Shown here: positions 21,611 through 27,428 of the stretch, piece after piece
How positions within the stretch are numbered: position 1 is the first letter of the stretch
How the letters are laid out: each line of letters starts with the position of its first letter
Virus record (IMG/VR): IMGVR_UViG_3300020428_000041
Span: 1 to 34,300 of that record
From: a virus
DNA length: 34,300 nucleotides
Strand: one strand, 5' to 3'
The notes under the pieces: generated by a model
What the model was told of the DNA's origin: nothing
Databases searched by the model: none
Seen by the model: the letters and a program-made list of their open reading frames with translations, nothing else
Program-made: the position numbers and the translations under genes

Positions 21611-22663
21611 CTAGAGCATGTTGCCAACTTCGGCGTTACGGCTGATCCAGTCCATGAACGCTTCGTGTTGGGCCAGTGGCTTTTGTGTTTTGACAATGTC
21701 GCGTATGACCATCACCTGCATCTCGCTCGGTATACGGTCTACATAACGCACGATGTTCTTGAAGTTAGCGACGCTAACTCGTGAAACCAGCGCGTTGCAG
21801 ACGGCGTAGAGCAAGGCTCCCTCGGGTACAGGGGCTTGCATTGGGTGCTCGATGAGGGCGTCCATGTCAGGGATGTTCTCGATGTCGCGCTCAAATGCGA
21901 TGAACGCACGCGCTGCTGCTAGACCAACGTGTGCCTGAACAGTCTTGAAACGATTGGGCGTAGGTAGCTGCAGGCGGTCAGACAGTATGTGCCACTGTCG
22001 TGAGCAAGGGCTGGTGTATGCGTCGTGATCGATGTTGTTGAGGAATGTAGGTTGGAAGCGCAGGAACGCACCGATGGTCGGGTTGCCGTTGATACTGAAC
22101 CAGAAACGAATGAAGTCATCGATCTCAGTTTCAAGTACATATGTAGCTACGCGAAGCTTTAGCGGGGTCGGCATGTCGAAGGTATTGCCGTGGTCTTCCA
22201 GGCGATTACCGCACATGACTATCGATACATGGTCACTAAGTTTATGTCCGCCTACCATAAAGTCATAGACAGGCTGATACAGTGCTGCCTGCATGTCCGG
22301 CGTAGCGTTAGGCACCTCGTCCATTAGGATGACCGTGTGCTCGTTGTTCTCGCCGTCGAGGGGTAGCCAGTCGAAAGGTGCGTACTCAGTGCGGGTAGCG
22401 ATGGAATCGTTGTCTTTGTTCTTCATGTACGGGTAACCGAGGAGGTCAACCGGTTCGTGGAGGTTGGCACGGAAGTCAAAGAACCTCATGCCAAGGCTAT
22501 CCACGACTTGGCGAACGATGGCTGATTTACCAGCCGACGAGGGACCCATAATATTTGCTACGATCCGGTGCCTGCCTTCTTGCACGGCGGTCTTGTTGCC
22601 TTGGAGTATGACTGCCAGTTCGCTGGTTAACTCCGATGGAGTCACTGATAGAAAATCCGTCAT
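21611..22663 (-). CDS. MoxR-type AAA+ ATPase
   Basis: The 350-aa protein is an AAA+ ATPase of the MoxR/CobS group. Walker A is IMGPSSAGKSAIVRQV at about residue 40, Walker B is TVILMDEVPNATPDM at about 115, sensor 1 is SIVMCGNRLED, and the arginine region follows in the helical C-terminus. MoxR proteins act as chaperones that mount VWA-domain partners or insert metal. Downstream in the same operon a VWA/metallopeptidase protein, a DUF3150-like protein and an unknown protein form a 4-gene set. An exact operator copy lies within the gene at 21764-21778. AAGGA stands 9 nt before the ATG, inside the gene that overlaps by 137 bp. Confidence 0.82.
   Translation of the reverse strand: MTDFLSVTPSELTSELAVILQGNKTAVQEGRHRIVANIMGPSSAGKSAIVRQVVDSLGMRFFDFRANLHEPVDLLGYPYMKNKDNDSIATRTEYAPFDWLPLDGENNEHTVILMDEVPNATPDMQAALYQPVYDFMVGGHKLSDHVSIVMCGNRLEDHGNTFDMPTPLKLRVATYVLETEIDDFIRFWFSINGNPTIGAFLRFQPTFLNNIDHDAYTSPCSRQWHILSDRLQLPTPNRFKTVQAHVGLAAARAFIAFERDIENIPDMDALIEHPMQAPVPEGALLYAVCNALVSRVSVANFKNIVRYVDRIPSEMQVMVIRDIVKTQKPLAQHEAFMDWISRNAEVGNML
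21764..21778. promoter_or_regulatory. Exact operator palindrome inside the MoxR gene
   Basis: GTTAGCGACGCTAAC is a perfect GTTAG-N5-CTAAC copy located in the 3' third of the MoxR coding region, where no promoter is seen. It is one of three exact copies in the window. Confidence 0.5.
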
Positions 22664-22838
22664 AACTAATATCCTTTAGTAGTTTTGATTGGAGTGTGAG
22701 TAAGCGGGCTTCCGCTCGTTTTTGCTCTCGATAAGGCGTTTGGAATGGCCCCCATCGCTCAGCCATGTTTGCAATTTCGTGTTTCGTTGCTCGAATGGCT
22801 TCGCGGATGATTTTTTCCGTCGGCATTAACAAGGGCAT
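22527..22838 (-). CDS. Small helical protein with long overlapping tail (103 aa)
   Basis: The ATG at 22838 has GAGGAAACAAC upstream; MPTEKI at 22826 (TAATG) is an alternative start. The first 60 residues look like a true helical domain (IIREAIRATKHEIANMAERW, then YREQKRAEARLLTLQSKLL). The last 45 are Ser/Arg-rich (HTPRQQDRRARRQAPDRSKY) and are coded entirely over the MoxR gene in a different frame. So the gene probably lost its stop and gained the overlap. Function unknown. Confidence 0.55.
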   Translation of the reverse strand: MPLLMPTEKIIREAIRATKHEIANMAERWGPFQTPYREQKRAEARLLTLQSKLLKDISYDGFSISDSIGVNQRTGSHTPRQQDRRARRQAPDRSKYYGSLVGW

Positions 22839-23005
22839 GTTGTTTCCTCTGTGTTTTGAGTGATGTTTAAAGAGACAATTTTAAAATCTGAACGAACGTA
22901 GTCGTCGCAGATCGATGTGATTTGCTGCATGTCTACTGCCATCCAGTACAGATGGTTCGTAGTTCCGTCTTCGTGGCACACCACGAGCGTTACGTCATAG
23001 CTCAT
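22826..23005 (-). CDS. Small hypothetical protein (59 aa)
   Basis: It starts MSYDVTLVVCHEDGTTNHLY at 23005, 11 nt inside the gene before it. The frame extends further upstream but has no Shine-Dalgarno there. The product has two short beta strands, one helix and a Cys pair at the end (TTCPC). The family is not recognised. The overlap chain with genes on both sides supports reality of this small gene. Confidence 0.5.
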   Translation of the reverse strand: MSYDVTLVVCHEDGTTNHLYWMAVDMQQITSICDDYVRSDFKIVSLNITQNTEETTCPC

Positions 23006-23147
23006 GCGTGTTGGTTTGCTCTGGTTGGTTTTCAAAATAGAACCGCACACGGACGCCGGTCAGGTTTTCGTCGTTCTTGTCGAAGGTGAACTGCACCGGG
23101 CACGCCATGAGCCAATCCCAGAAGTCCGTAAACTCAGGCTCGGTCAT
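22995..23147 (-). CDS. Small hypothetical protein (50 aa)
   Basis: Reading ATG 23147 to TGA 22995 gives MTEPEFTDFWDWLMACPVQF, continuing TFDKNDENLTGVRVRFYFEN. This is a soluble alpha-beta protein with no motif I know. Its start overlaps the stop of the gene before (14 nt), and its end overlaps the next start by 11 nt. The clean overlaps and sensible composition make it a likely gene; it is too small to say what it does. Confidence 0.5.
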   Translation of the reverse strand: MTEPEFTDFWDWLMACPVQFTFDKNDENLTGVRVRFYFENQPEQTNTHEL

Positions 23148-23313
23148 TTTTAGCTTCTGTAGGTAGCCACTCGACGCGCACCTGGAAGGAATAAGATGAG
23201 GCTTTGAAATCCAAATCTTGCAGCTTGTCGTAGATCATGTCGGACAGCCATTTGACTTCGTCTTGTGTGAAGTCTTCTTCTTTACCGAGCACTAAAAGCT
23301 TTGGATTAGGCAT
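23134..23313 (-). CDS. Small hypothetical protein (59 aa)
   Basis: Reading ATG 23313 to TGA 23134 gives MPNPKLLVLGKEEDFTQDEV, then WLSDMIYDKLQDLDFKASSY and VRVEWLPTEAK. It is an alpha-beta protein, and the ending 'yrvevrvewlP' pattern is similar to that of the gene behind it (VRVRFYFEN), so the two may be distant repeats of one fold. The start overlaps the stop of the 134-aa gene by 8 nt. Function unknown. Confidence 0.5.
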   Translation of the reverse strand: MPNPKLLVLGKEEDFTQDEVKWLSDMIYDKLQDLDFKASSYSFQVRVEWLPTEAKNDRA

Positions 23314-23710
23314 AGCTGTCTTCGTCCTCGTCTTCGGTTTCTTGTTCTTCGAGGGCTTTTAGGAACGTCATGGTTAACGATTCTGTGCCCCAGCCAAGAG
23401 CGTTAACTAAGGCGTCGTCCCAGATTTGGAACTCTTTCTTACTTAACTTAAAAGCGTTGGAAATTGAATTTATTAGAAGCCTGTTGAGGTCTGCAGCAGA
23501 GCCATTAAAGGAATCGTCTTCGCTTGCATGAAATGCGTTCCACAAAGTTTCGTCGTATTTGTCATTTCTTAGAAGTTCGTCCAGCGCACGTTTGTAGTCT
23601 TTTTTTGACAGGTATGCTCTGTCATCAAAGGGGTGTGGGTAACTTGGAACGAATAATTTAGCCTGACTACGGTGGTATTCTATTTCTTCGTCTGTCATAA
23701 ACTTTCCCAT
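23306..23710 (-). CDS. Acidic-tailed hypothetical protein (134 aa)
   Basis: The start MGKFMTDEEIEYHRSQAKLF follows AAGGAAAATTT. The protein is helical and acidic with the ending ALEEQETEDEDEDSYA, a negatively charged tail like those through which some phage proteins (e.g. SSBs) contact partners. No OB-fold or other motif is clear. It is the first gene behind the non-coding tRNA region 23711-24198 and leads a run of four small overlapping genes upstream of MoxR. Confidence 0.55.
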   Translation of the reverse strand: MGKFMTDEEIEYHRSQAKLFVPSYPHPFDDRAYLSKKDYKRALDELLRNDKYDETLWNAFHASEDDSFNGSAADLNRLLINSISNAFKLSKKEFQIWDDALVNALGWGTESLTMTFLKALEEQETEDEDEDSYA

Positions 23711-24198
23711 AAATTTTCCTTGTTGTTAGTGGGTCGGGGCAGGGCCGTAAGGTTTGCCTACGCCGAGCATCTGGTTGAGGCCCCTCATTACTGATGGGCC
23801 ATACCCCTAAAAAGTCCCGCCTTTGGCACGCGGACGGGAACGCGGTTGGAACCACAGCTTGGCAACGCTGCTCTGCCTTGGCTGTAACTGTCGATTGGAT
23901 TCACGGATATAAAAGGTATTTCAACCTCGCGGGGCCGCACTTCATCCAATCCTTTCTTTTTAAACGCCACGTACTAGGTTAGCGCCGGAGGTTTGTCGGA
24001 CGCAGTTACTCACCCGACAGACAATACCCCGCTCCGAAAATGGTGGGTCTAGGCGGACTTGCACCACCGACCTGATCCCTAGAGATCCGCTCTACTCACT
24101 GAGCTATAGACCCAAGGCCCGTTGTGGCTACAGGTGGGCAAAGCCTGCAAGGAGCGGCACTCTAGTGACCGCAAGCCAATCTGATTACCCCAATGCCA
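23711..24198. other. Non-coding region around the tRNA
   Basis: Apart from the tRNA at 24041-24113 I see no convincing gene. On the minus strand, TGTCGG...CCGACA (about 23995-24022) can pair as a hairpin behind the tRNA. A GTG-started 60-codon frame (23788-23970, minus) is open but lacks a good ribosome site. A stretch near 23850-23890 (minus, AGAGCAGC then TTGCCAAGCTG) looks a little like a tRNA-Gly anticodon arm but lacks a D-arm and acceptor stem. About 370 bases are thus unexplained and may be a structured RNA or leader. Confidence 0.35.
24041..24113 (-). tRNA. tRNA-like gene with shortened anticodon arm, encoded CCA
   Basis: On the minus strand a 73-nt cloverleaf is seen. The acceptor GGGTCTA pairs fully with TAGACCC, followed by A and an encoded CCA. 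The D-arm is GCTC-AGTGAGTA-GAGC. The T-arm is GGTGG-TGCAAGT-CCGCC with one G-T pair. The variable loop is AGGTC. The anticodon arm is only 14 nt, GATCTCTAGGGATC, instead of 17. It folds as 5 bp with a 4-nt loop (last pair T-G) or 4 bp with a 6-nt loop. No regular anticodon can be read; CTA is the only triplet preceded by T in the 6-nt loop. Either a decayed tRNA or a tRNA mimic. It sits in the non-coding gap of the long minus operon. Confidence 0.7.
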
Positions 24199-25365
24199 TT
24201 ACTTAGCTCCTTGTGCTTTTTTAAGGACGTATTCTTTGGTAACGACTCCCAGTTTGGAGTCACCCCTATGGTGAGCAGCAATCCATGTCCGTTTACGCTC
24301 GAACCCGCCTTCATCACGCAACACACGCCAGTGCCCACGAACTTCGTGTTCGCGGTTACCAAACAGTCGTGTGCGTAGGGGTTGTTTACCGATCAGCCGT
24401 CCGGCTTTCTCTTTCGGCAGGGATATACCTACCTTGAAGTGTGAGTTACGGGGCTGCATACGACTGGTTATGTTCCGCACGCCCTGGGGCCGTGGCTCTG
24501 GGTCCTTGGTTACCCAGTCGTAGTTAAGTGCAGAGATCAATGCGATGACTGGCGCGAGCGCTCCAGTGATGTTTTCTAAATAATCACTGGTGTCATTTTT
24601 AACCATGTCTACCATCGTAATGATTGATGGGCTGGATATAGAGTTAGGGACTACAGATAGATTTTTAGATAGATTTTTCAGGTCTGGTGTTGTCGGCTCG
24701 TGTTGCAGTTTATTCATGCCGCATTTACCAAGGAGCATTCTTAGGCCCATTGATCGAAGTAAATCGTTGGTTTCTTTGTGGTCAGTAACGTTGATTTCTG
24801 TGTTGTATTCGTCGGTGTAAGCGTTAGTGATTACTGTGAACGGCATGTGTCGAATAAACGGTCGGCTTTCGTTTGGAAATTTATTGGCCGTGTAAAATTT
24901 GTATTGATGGAAAAATTGCGGGAATTTGGTCTTGGAGTTTGTTGCTAAAAGATTGCTGTCTTGTTTTTCTATATGAACGCCTAGATACATTGCGCCTGTT
25001 GGATATTCTTTGCCGTCTAGTTCCAAACTCAAAAAGTAACCGGTTTTGCATTCATCAAAGTATTTTCGAAGATTGAAGCACAACCACATGTTGTCGTGCG
25101 GCACACGAGCATTCCAAAACGCATTGGCTAGTTGCCGTTCGTTTCCTTTTTGAATGAAGGGCCGCAGCGCATCGATAAGGTCGTCGCTTACTTCATACGC
25201 AACGGCGTCTAAAACATTTTTAGCTAGGGCAGGAGCCATGCGTTTGATGCCTTTTTTATAAGTCGGTTCTACTCTGTCGAAGTCGATTCCTTGAACGCGA
25301 ACCAAAGGCTTCTGAAGTTGGTAGGCTACTTCTGCTTGTAGATCACTAAGGTCAAAGTCATTCAC
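24199..25365 (-). CDS. Phage protein with RGHWR/HHRGD C-terminal motif (388 aa)
   Basis: The start is GTG 25365 (VNDFDLSDLQAEVAYQLQKP), as AGGAG lies 6 nt upstream; the longer open frame is a GC-rich repeat. The main body is mixed alpha-beta without a known fold. The C-terminal 65 residues show GHWRVLRDEGGFERKRTWIA then AHHRGDSKLGVVTKEYVL. This 'RGHWR...r.Wi..HhRGD..lG.v...Y' ending recurs in marine phage proteins; the conserved Arg, His and Trp suggest nucleic acid binding, but no activity is known to me. It is downstream of a strong terminator at 25469-25502, so it needs read-through or its own promoter. Confidence 0.6.
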   Translation of the reverse strand: MNDFDLSDLQAEVAYQLQKPLVRVQGIDFDRVEPTYKKGIKRMAPALAKNVLDAVAYEVSDDLIDALRPFIQKGNERQLANAFWNARVPHDNMWLCFNLRKYFDECKTGYFLSLELDGKEYPTGAMYLGVHIEKQDSNLLATNSKTKFPQFFHQYKFYTANKFPNESRPFIRHMPFTVITNAYTDEYNTEINVTDHKETNDLLRSMGLRMLLGKCGMNKLQHEPTTPDLKNLSKNLSVVPNSISSPSIITMVDMVKNDTSDYLENITGALAPVIALISALNYDWVTKDPEPRPQGVRNITSRMQPRNSHFKVGISLPKEKAGRLIGKQPLRTRLFGNREHEVRGHWRVLRDEGGFERKRTWIAAHHRGDSKLGVVTKEYVLKKAQGAK

Positions 25366-25403
25366 AATTAACTCCTTCCGCACACCAAATACTTTTCGGG
25401 CTT

Positions 25404-25449
25404 TGGCTCCGGCTCTGGGCCGCATCCTGGCTCTGGCTCCGGCTCTGGG
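25404..25449. repeat. GC-rich 16-bp direct repeat in leader
   Basis: TGGCTCCGGCTCTGGG occurs at 25404-25419 and again at 25434-25449, exactly 30 bp apart, with shorter GGCTCTGG units around. It lies between the terminator at 25469-25502 and the GTG start at 25365. On the minus strand it would give a CCAGAGCCGGAGCC-rich leader. It may be a slippage-made repeat or a protein/RNA binding leader. Confidence 0.5.
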
Positions 25450-25468
25450 TTTTTTCTTTACGTAACGC

Positions 25469-25502
25469 AAAAAACCCCGACCAGCTTTCACTGATCGGGG
25501 TT
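25469..25502 (-). terminator. Strong intrinsic terminator after the 232-aa gene
   Basis: On the minus strand AACCCCGATCAG pairs with CTGGTCGGGGTT (12 bp, one G-T pair) around the loop TGAAAG, followed by TTTTTT. It starts 8 bp after the stop of the 232-aa gene, so that gene is likely made far more than those downstream. Confidence 0.85.
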
Positions 25503-25509
25503 GGGTTTG

Positions 25510-26208
25510 TTATGCTGCGTCAGCTTCGAAGTCGATAGCGCCGTCATCTTCCGCACCGCGAGCTTCGGATTGCTCCTGCATCGCTTGCGCGTAGTCTGCT
25601 AGTGCCACCAACGCCTCGTCGAACGTATCGGCTACGAACTTTTCTTCGTAGACGCCGTCTTCACCCGTCATTACCGAGTGGTAGTGGAGCGAGTTGATGC
25701 TGGTCAGATAACCAAGGCGCTTGGTATCCCGCAGCGCGTTGTAGACTAGATGCAACTGGCGCATGGCCTCGTCGATCTGCTTGATCACATGCTTTACGTC
25801 GCCGTATTCAACGCCTGCGTCTTCGCAAGTGTCCTGCGAGAAGTCGATACCGTTATCACGGGCCTCCATCTCACTCTCTTCCTGCTGGCGCTTGATGGCA
25901 CGGCCTTCGCGCATGACCTGATTGGCTACCTTCTGGATGAAAGTAAACATGTACTCAGGCTTGAGCACAGTCTCTGCGGTCTGCAGCGAGGTATGGTCGT
26001 CTACACCGTTGAGATCTGGATCAGCCTGGCGGTTAGCGTTGGCTGCGTTTGCCTCTCGGCGCTCCTGCTTCAGCATACGGACAACGGTAAGCATACGATG
26101 GCATACATGGTCGTCCTGTGCTTTCTGCACAAGGCTGGCGTATCGAGAGGCTTTGTTGCTGCCTTCCGAAAGTTTCGTAACCGCTGCGTCGATTATAGAT
26201 GCAGTCAT
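25510..26208 (-). CDS. Highly expressed helical protein of unknown function (232 aa)
   Basis: I do not recognise a family. It is acidic and almost all helical: KASRYASLVQKAQDDHVCHR, EYMFTFIQKVANQVMREGRA, VKHVIKQIDEAMRQLHLVYN, ending AIDFEADAA. There are no membrane segments or enzyme motifs. The gene has strong expression marks: a promoter with TTGCAA/TACTCT at 26229-26258, AAGGAGGAC before the ATG, and its own terminator. An operator lies between the -35 and -10. It is the first gene of the long minus block. Likely an early protein needed in quantity, such as a DNA-binding or host-takeover protein; this is inference from expression signals. Confidence 0.65.
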   Translation of the reverse strand: MTASIIDAAVTKLSEGSNKASRYASLVQKAQDDHVCHRMLTVVRMLKQERREANAANANRQADPDLNGVDDHTSLQTAETVLKPEYMFTFIQKVANQVMREGRAIKRQQEESEMEARDNGIDFSQDTCEDAGVEYGDVKHVIKQIDEAMRQLHLVYNALRDTKRLGYLTSINSLHYHSVMTGEDGVYEEKFVADTFDEALVALADYAQAMQEQSEARGAEDDGAIDFEADAA

Positions 26209-26228
26209 AGTAGTGTCCTCCTTGGACT

Positions 26229-26258
26229 AGAGTAGTTTAGTAACGCTAACTCTTGCAA
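26229..26258 (-). promoter_or_regulatory. Main minus-strand promoter with operator in the spacer
   Basis: On the minus strand TTGCAA (26258-26253) and TACTCT (26234-26229) are 18 nt apart, 20 nt before the ATG of the 232-aa gene. Operator GTTAGCGTTACTAAA (plus strand 26236-26250, TTTAGTAACGCTAAC) fills the spacer. The same TTGCAA and operator placement occurs in the tail promoter at 853-881. Repression of both by one protein is likely. Confidence 0.65.
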
Positions 26259-26278
26259 GAGCCAGCGTTACTTTTTTT
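26239..26278 (+). terminator. Plus-strand terminator built on the operator
   Basis: AGTAACGCT (26239-26247) pairs with AGCGTTACT (26264-26272), with an inner perfect palindrome CTCTTGCAAGAG (26250-26261), followed by a run of T (26272-26278). On the plus strand this is an intrinsic terminator; no plus-strand gene lies directly before it. Its left arm is the operator and its inner stem holds the -35 of the opposing promoter. Confidence 0.6.
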
Positions 26279-26295
26279 GCGAGCTTAGTGCTCAG

Positions 26296-26448
26296 TTAAG
26301 ATTCGCGGGCGCGATTCGCACGCTCGATGGCGCGTATCTCGTCCAGTTCGTCAAGGTCGTCGTCCGTCGGATACTCGTCCGTGGCTAGCGAATCAAGGTC
26401 CGCTTGCACCAGATCCTCATACGAAATCAGATTCAACAAACGATTCAT
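26296..26448 (-). CDS. Cassette gene: small acidic protein (50 aa)
   Basis: The start MNRLLNLISYEDLVQADLDS is at 26448, chosen because all cassette genes have a GGAG followed by a short '..TGAC' just before the ATG (here GGAGATGTATGAC). The rest is acidic with an Asp-rich middle (YPTDDDLDELDE) and a basic end RAIERANRARES. The function is unknown. It is the last (3'-most) cassette in the array; behind it lies only a weak GAGC/GCTC hairpin and the plus-strand terminator. Confidence 0.6.
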   Translation of the reverse strand: MNRLLNLISYEDLVQADLDSLATDEYPTDDDLDELDEIRAIERANRARES

Positions 26449-26472
26449 GTCATACATCTCCTTTATTATTGA

Positions 26473-26489
26473 TGACGCAAGACATGCCA
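26473..26489 (-). promoter_or_regulatory. Cassette dyad 1
   Basis: TGACGCAAGACATGCCA is a variant of the 17-bp imperfect palindrome TGACACGRRACATGCCA found before each cassette gene. It joins the terminator directly (shared A-run) and is followed on the minus strand by the ribosome site of the 50-aa gene. Confidence 0.6.
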
Positions 26490-26514
26490 AAAGCCCACTC
26501 AGGGTGAGTGGGCT
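26489..26514 (-). terminator. Cassette terminator after the 90-aa gene
   Basis: On the minus strand AGCCCACTCA-CCC-TGAGTGGGCT is a 10-bp stem followed by TTTTGG. It begins 9 bp after the stop of the 90-aa gene. Confidence 0.8.
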
Positions 26515-26522
26515 TCCGGTTC

Positions 26523-26795
26523 TTAGCTGGCTACAGCTATCTCAGGTTCAGGGTTCTGGGCTTTCAGTTGTTCGACTTGATCTTTCAGTTCTTCAACTTG
26601 ATATCGAATGCCTGCGGTCTGTGCTTTGGTGAACAAGATGGCTAGGTATTTGCCGAATAGTTGGTCAACTTCGTTGTCTAGTTCTTTGCCCTGCGCAATC
26701 ATTTCTTCGCAAAGCTTCAACTGGTTTTCCATACATTCGGTGAAGAGATCGTAAGCCTCTTCCATCAATAGCTGGGTTATTGTGTCTTCGGTCAT
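26523..26795 (-). CDS. Cassette gene: coiled-coil protein (90 aa)
   Basis: This acidic helical protein begins MTEDTITQLLMEEAYDLFTE. It has long amphipathic helices (EMIAQGKELDNEVDQLFGKY) and a C-terminal heptad-like stretch (YQVEELKDQVEQLKAQ) that should form a coiled coil, then a short tail. The family is not known to me. It starts directly after the TAA of the 43-aa gene (TAAATG), so both are translated from one transcript. It is the second gene of the only two-gene cassette in the array. Confidence 0.65.
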   Translation of the reverse strand: MTEDTITQLLMEEAYDLFTECMENQLKLCEEMIAQGKELDNEVDQLFGKYLAILFTKAQTAGIRYQVEELKDQVEQLKAQNPEPEIAVAS

Positions 26796-26927
26796 TTACT
26801 GGCTCCTACGCTTGTGTTGGCTCACCAAGCAGTCTTCCACTAGCCGCACAACATCGTTATCCACATTGTCTTCTCGGGCACTGTTCAAGGCTTGTGCGAA
26901 TTTATTCCGCATCTCTTGATTACTCAT
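26796..26927 (-). CDS. Cassette gene: micro protein (43 aa)
   Basis: Reading ATG 26927 to TAA 26796 gives MSNQEMRNKFAQALNSARED, then VVRLVEDCLVSQHKRRSQ, a short helical protein with a basic C-terminus. AAAGGAGATGACT stands directly before the ATG, matching the ribosome sites of other cassette genes. It opens the two-gene cassette. Function unknown. Confidence 0.6.
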   Translation of the reverse strand: MSNQEMRNKFAQALNSAREDNVDNDVVRLVEDCLVSQHKRRSQ

Positions 26928-26945
26928 AGTCATCTCCTTTTTTAA

Positions 26946-26962
26946 TGACACGGAACGTGCCA
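26946..26962 (-). promoter_or_regulatory. Cassette dyad 2
   Basis: TGACACGGAACGTGCCA is a copy of the cassette palindrome with nearly perfect dyad symmetry (TGACACG against CGTGCCA). It lies 19 bp before the 43-aa gene on the minus strand. Confidence 0.65.
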
Positions 26963-26987
26963 AAAACCCGCTTTGGAAAAGCGGGTT
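26962..26987 (-). terminator. Cassette terminator after the 79-aa gene
   Basis: On the minus strand AACCCGCTTT-TCC-AAAGCGGGTT forms a perfect 10-bp stem followed by TTTGG. A second hairpin (27004-27027, 10 bp with one mismatch) lies between it and the stop of the 79-aa gene. Confidence 0.85.
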
Positions 26988-27042
26988 CTGGTTTTTTGAT
27001 GCTCAACAATGAGTAGGGACTCAATGTTCAGTGTTGGGTGTG

Positions 27043-27282
27043 TTAAGCGGCTTGCTTCACCCGCTTCTTAGGCTTCTTGCACTTGATGTACTGACGGGTA
27101 TCGATGACACCTCGGTCATAAATACGGTTGCAGAGATCGATGACGCTCAGTTCAAACAAGGATGTTTGTTGAGTGACGATTTCATCTTTTAAGCGGTAGA
27201 TGTTGCCGGATCGCGATTGGACGTAGATTGCGTTTGCGTTCTTACGTCCGTTGGCTACGGATTCAACGTAAGCTTTGTTCAT
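27043..27282 (-). CDS. Cassette gene: small basic protein (79 aa)
   Basis: The 79-aa protein starts MNKAYVESVANGRKNANAIY, with GGAGACATGGC before the ATG. It has a beta-rich opening (IYVQSRSGNIYRLKD), a middle helix and a very basic end KKPKKRVKQAA. This could fit nucleic-acid or membrane-surface binding, but no family is recognised. It has its own dyad upstream and terminator downstream. Confidence 0.65.
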   Translation of the reverse strand: MNKAYVESVANGRKNANAIYVQSRSGNIYRLKDEIVTQQTSLFELSVIDLCNRIYDRGVIDTRQYIKCKKPKKRVKQAA

Positions 27283-27301
27283 GCCATGTCTCCTGTTGTT
27301 A

Positions 27302-27318
27302 TGACACGGGACATGCCA
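27302..27318 (-). promoter_or_regulatory. Cassette dyad 3
   Basis: TGACACGGGACATGCCA lies 20 bp before the start of the 79-aa gene and joins the terminator hairpin at 27318-27344. Confidence 0.65.
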
Positions 27319-27347
27319 AAAGCCCGACTACGGAGTAGCGGGCTATG
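27310..27347. repeat. 38-bp direct repeat, left copy (dyad half plus terminator)
   Basis: This 38-bp sequence is identical to 27437-27474. It holds half of the dyad, the A-run and the whole terminator AGCCCGACTAC-GGA-GTAGCGGGCT. Flanking an ORF-less cassette by perfect repeats suggests recent duplication or a past deletion by recombination. Confidence 0.85.
27318..27344 (-). terminator. Cassette terminator of the ORF-less unit
   Basis: On the minus strand AGCCCGCTAC-TCC-GTAGTCGGGCT, then TTTTGG. The stem has a C-A mismatch or small bulge near the loop. Confidence 0.75.
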
Positions 27348-27428
27348 GTTCTATGGGGCCTTTTCGGTTTTTTCATGGCCCCTCGACCGTTACCTTAGCA
27401 ATTCATCTTTGCAGTCTCCTTGTGTTAG
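27345..27428 (-). ncRNA. ORF-less cassette: possible small RNA
   Basis: This unit has a dyad, a Shine-Dalgarno (AAGGAG) and a terminator like its neighbours, but the ATG behind AAGGAG gives only Met-Asn-Cys-stop. A second ATG leads to 25 codons that run through the terminator. GGGGCC and GGCCCC (inside) can form a stem around an A-rich loop. It is either an emptied cassette or makes an RNA of about 80-100 nt. Confidence 0.4.

Noticed and set aside
23788-23970. 60-codon minus-strand frame from GTG, and a tRNA-Gly-like stretch inside it
   Set aside because: No ribosome site and odd composition. The tRNA-like part has an anticodon-arm-like piece (TTGCCAA loop) but no D-arm or acceptor stem, so I do not call a tRNA.
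25750-26235. 161-codon plus-strand frame opposite the 232-aa gene
   Set aside because: It is antisense to a gene with strong promoter, ribosome site and terminator; composition mirrors the codon pattern of that gene, and no ribosome site precedes it.
27340-27428. 25-codon frame MKKPKRPHRTIARYS in the ORF-less cassette
   Set aside because: It reads through the cassette terminator and half of the next dyad, and its purine-rich site is only 2 nt from the ATG.
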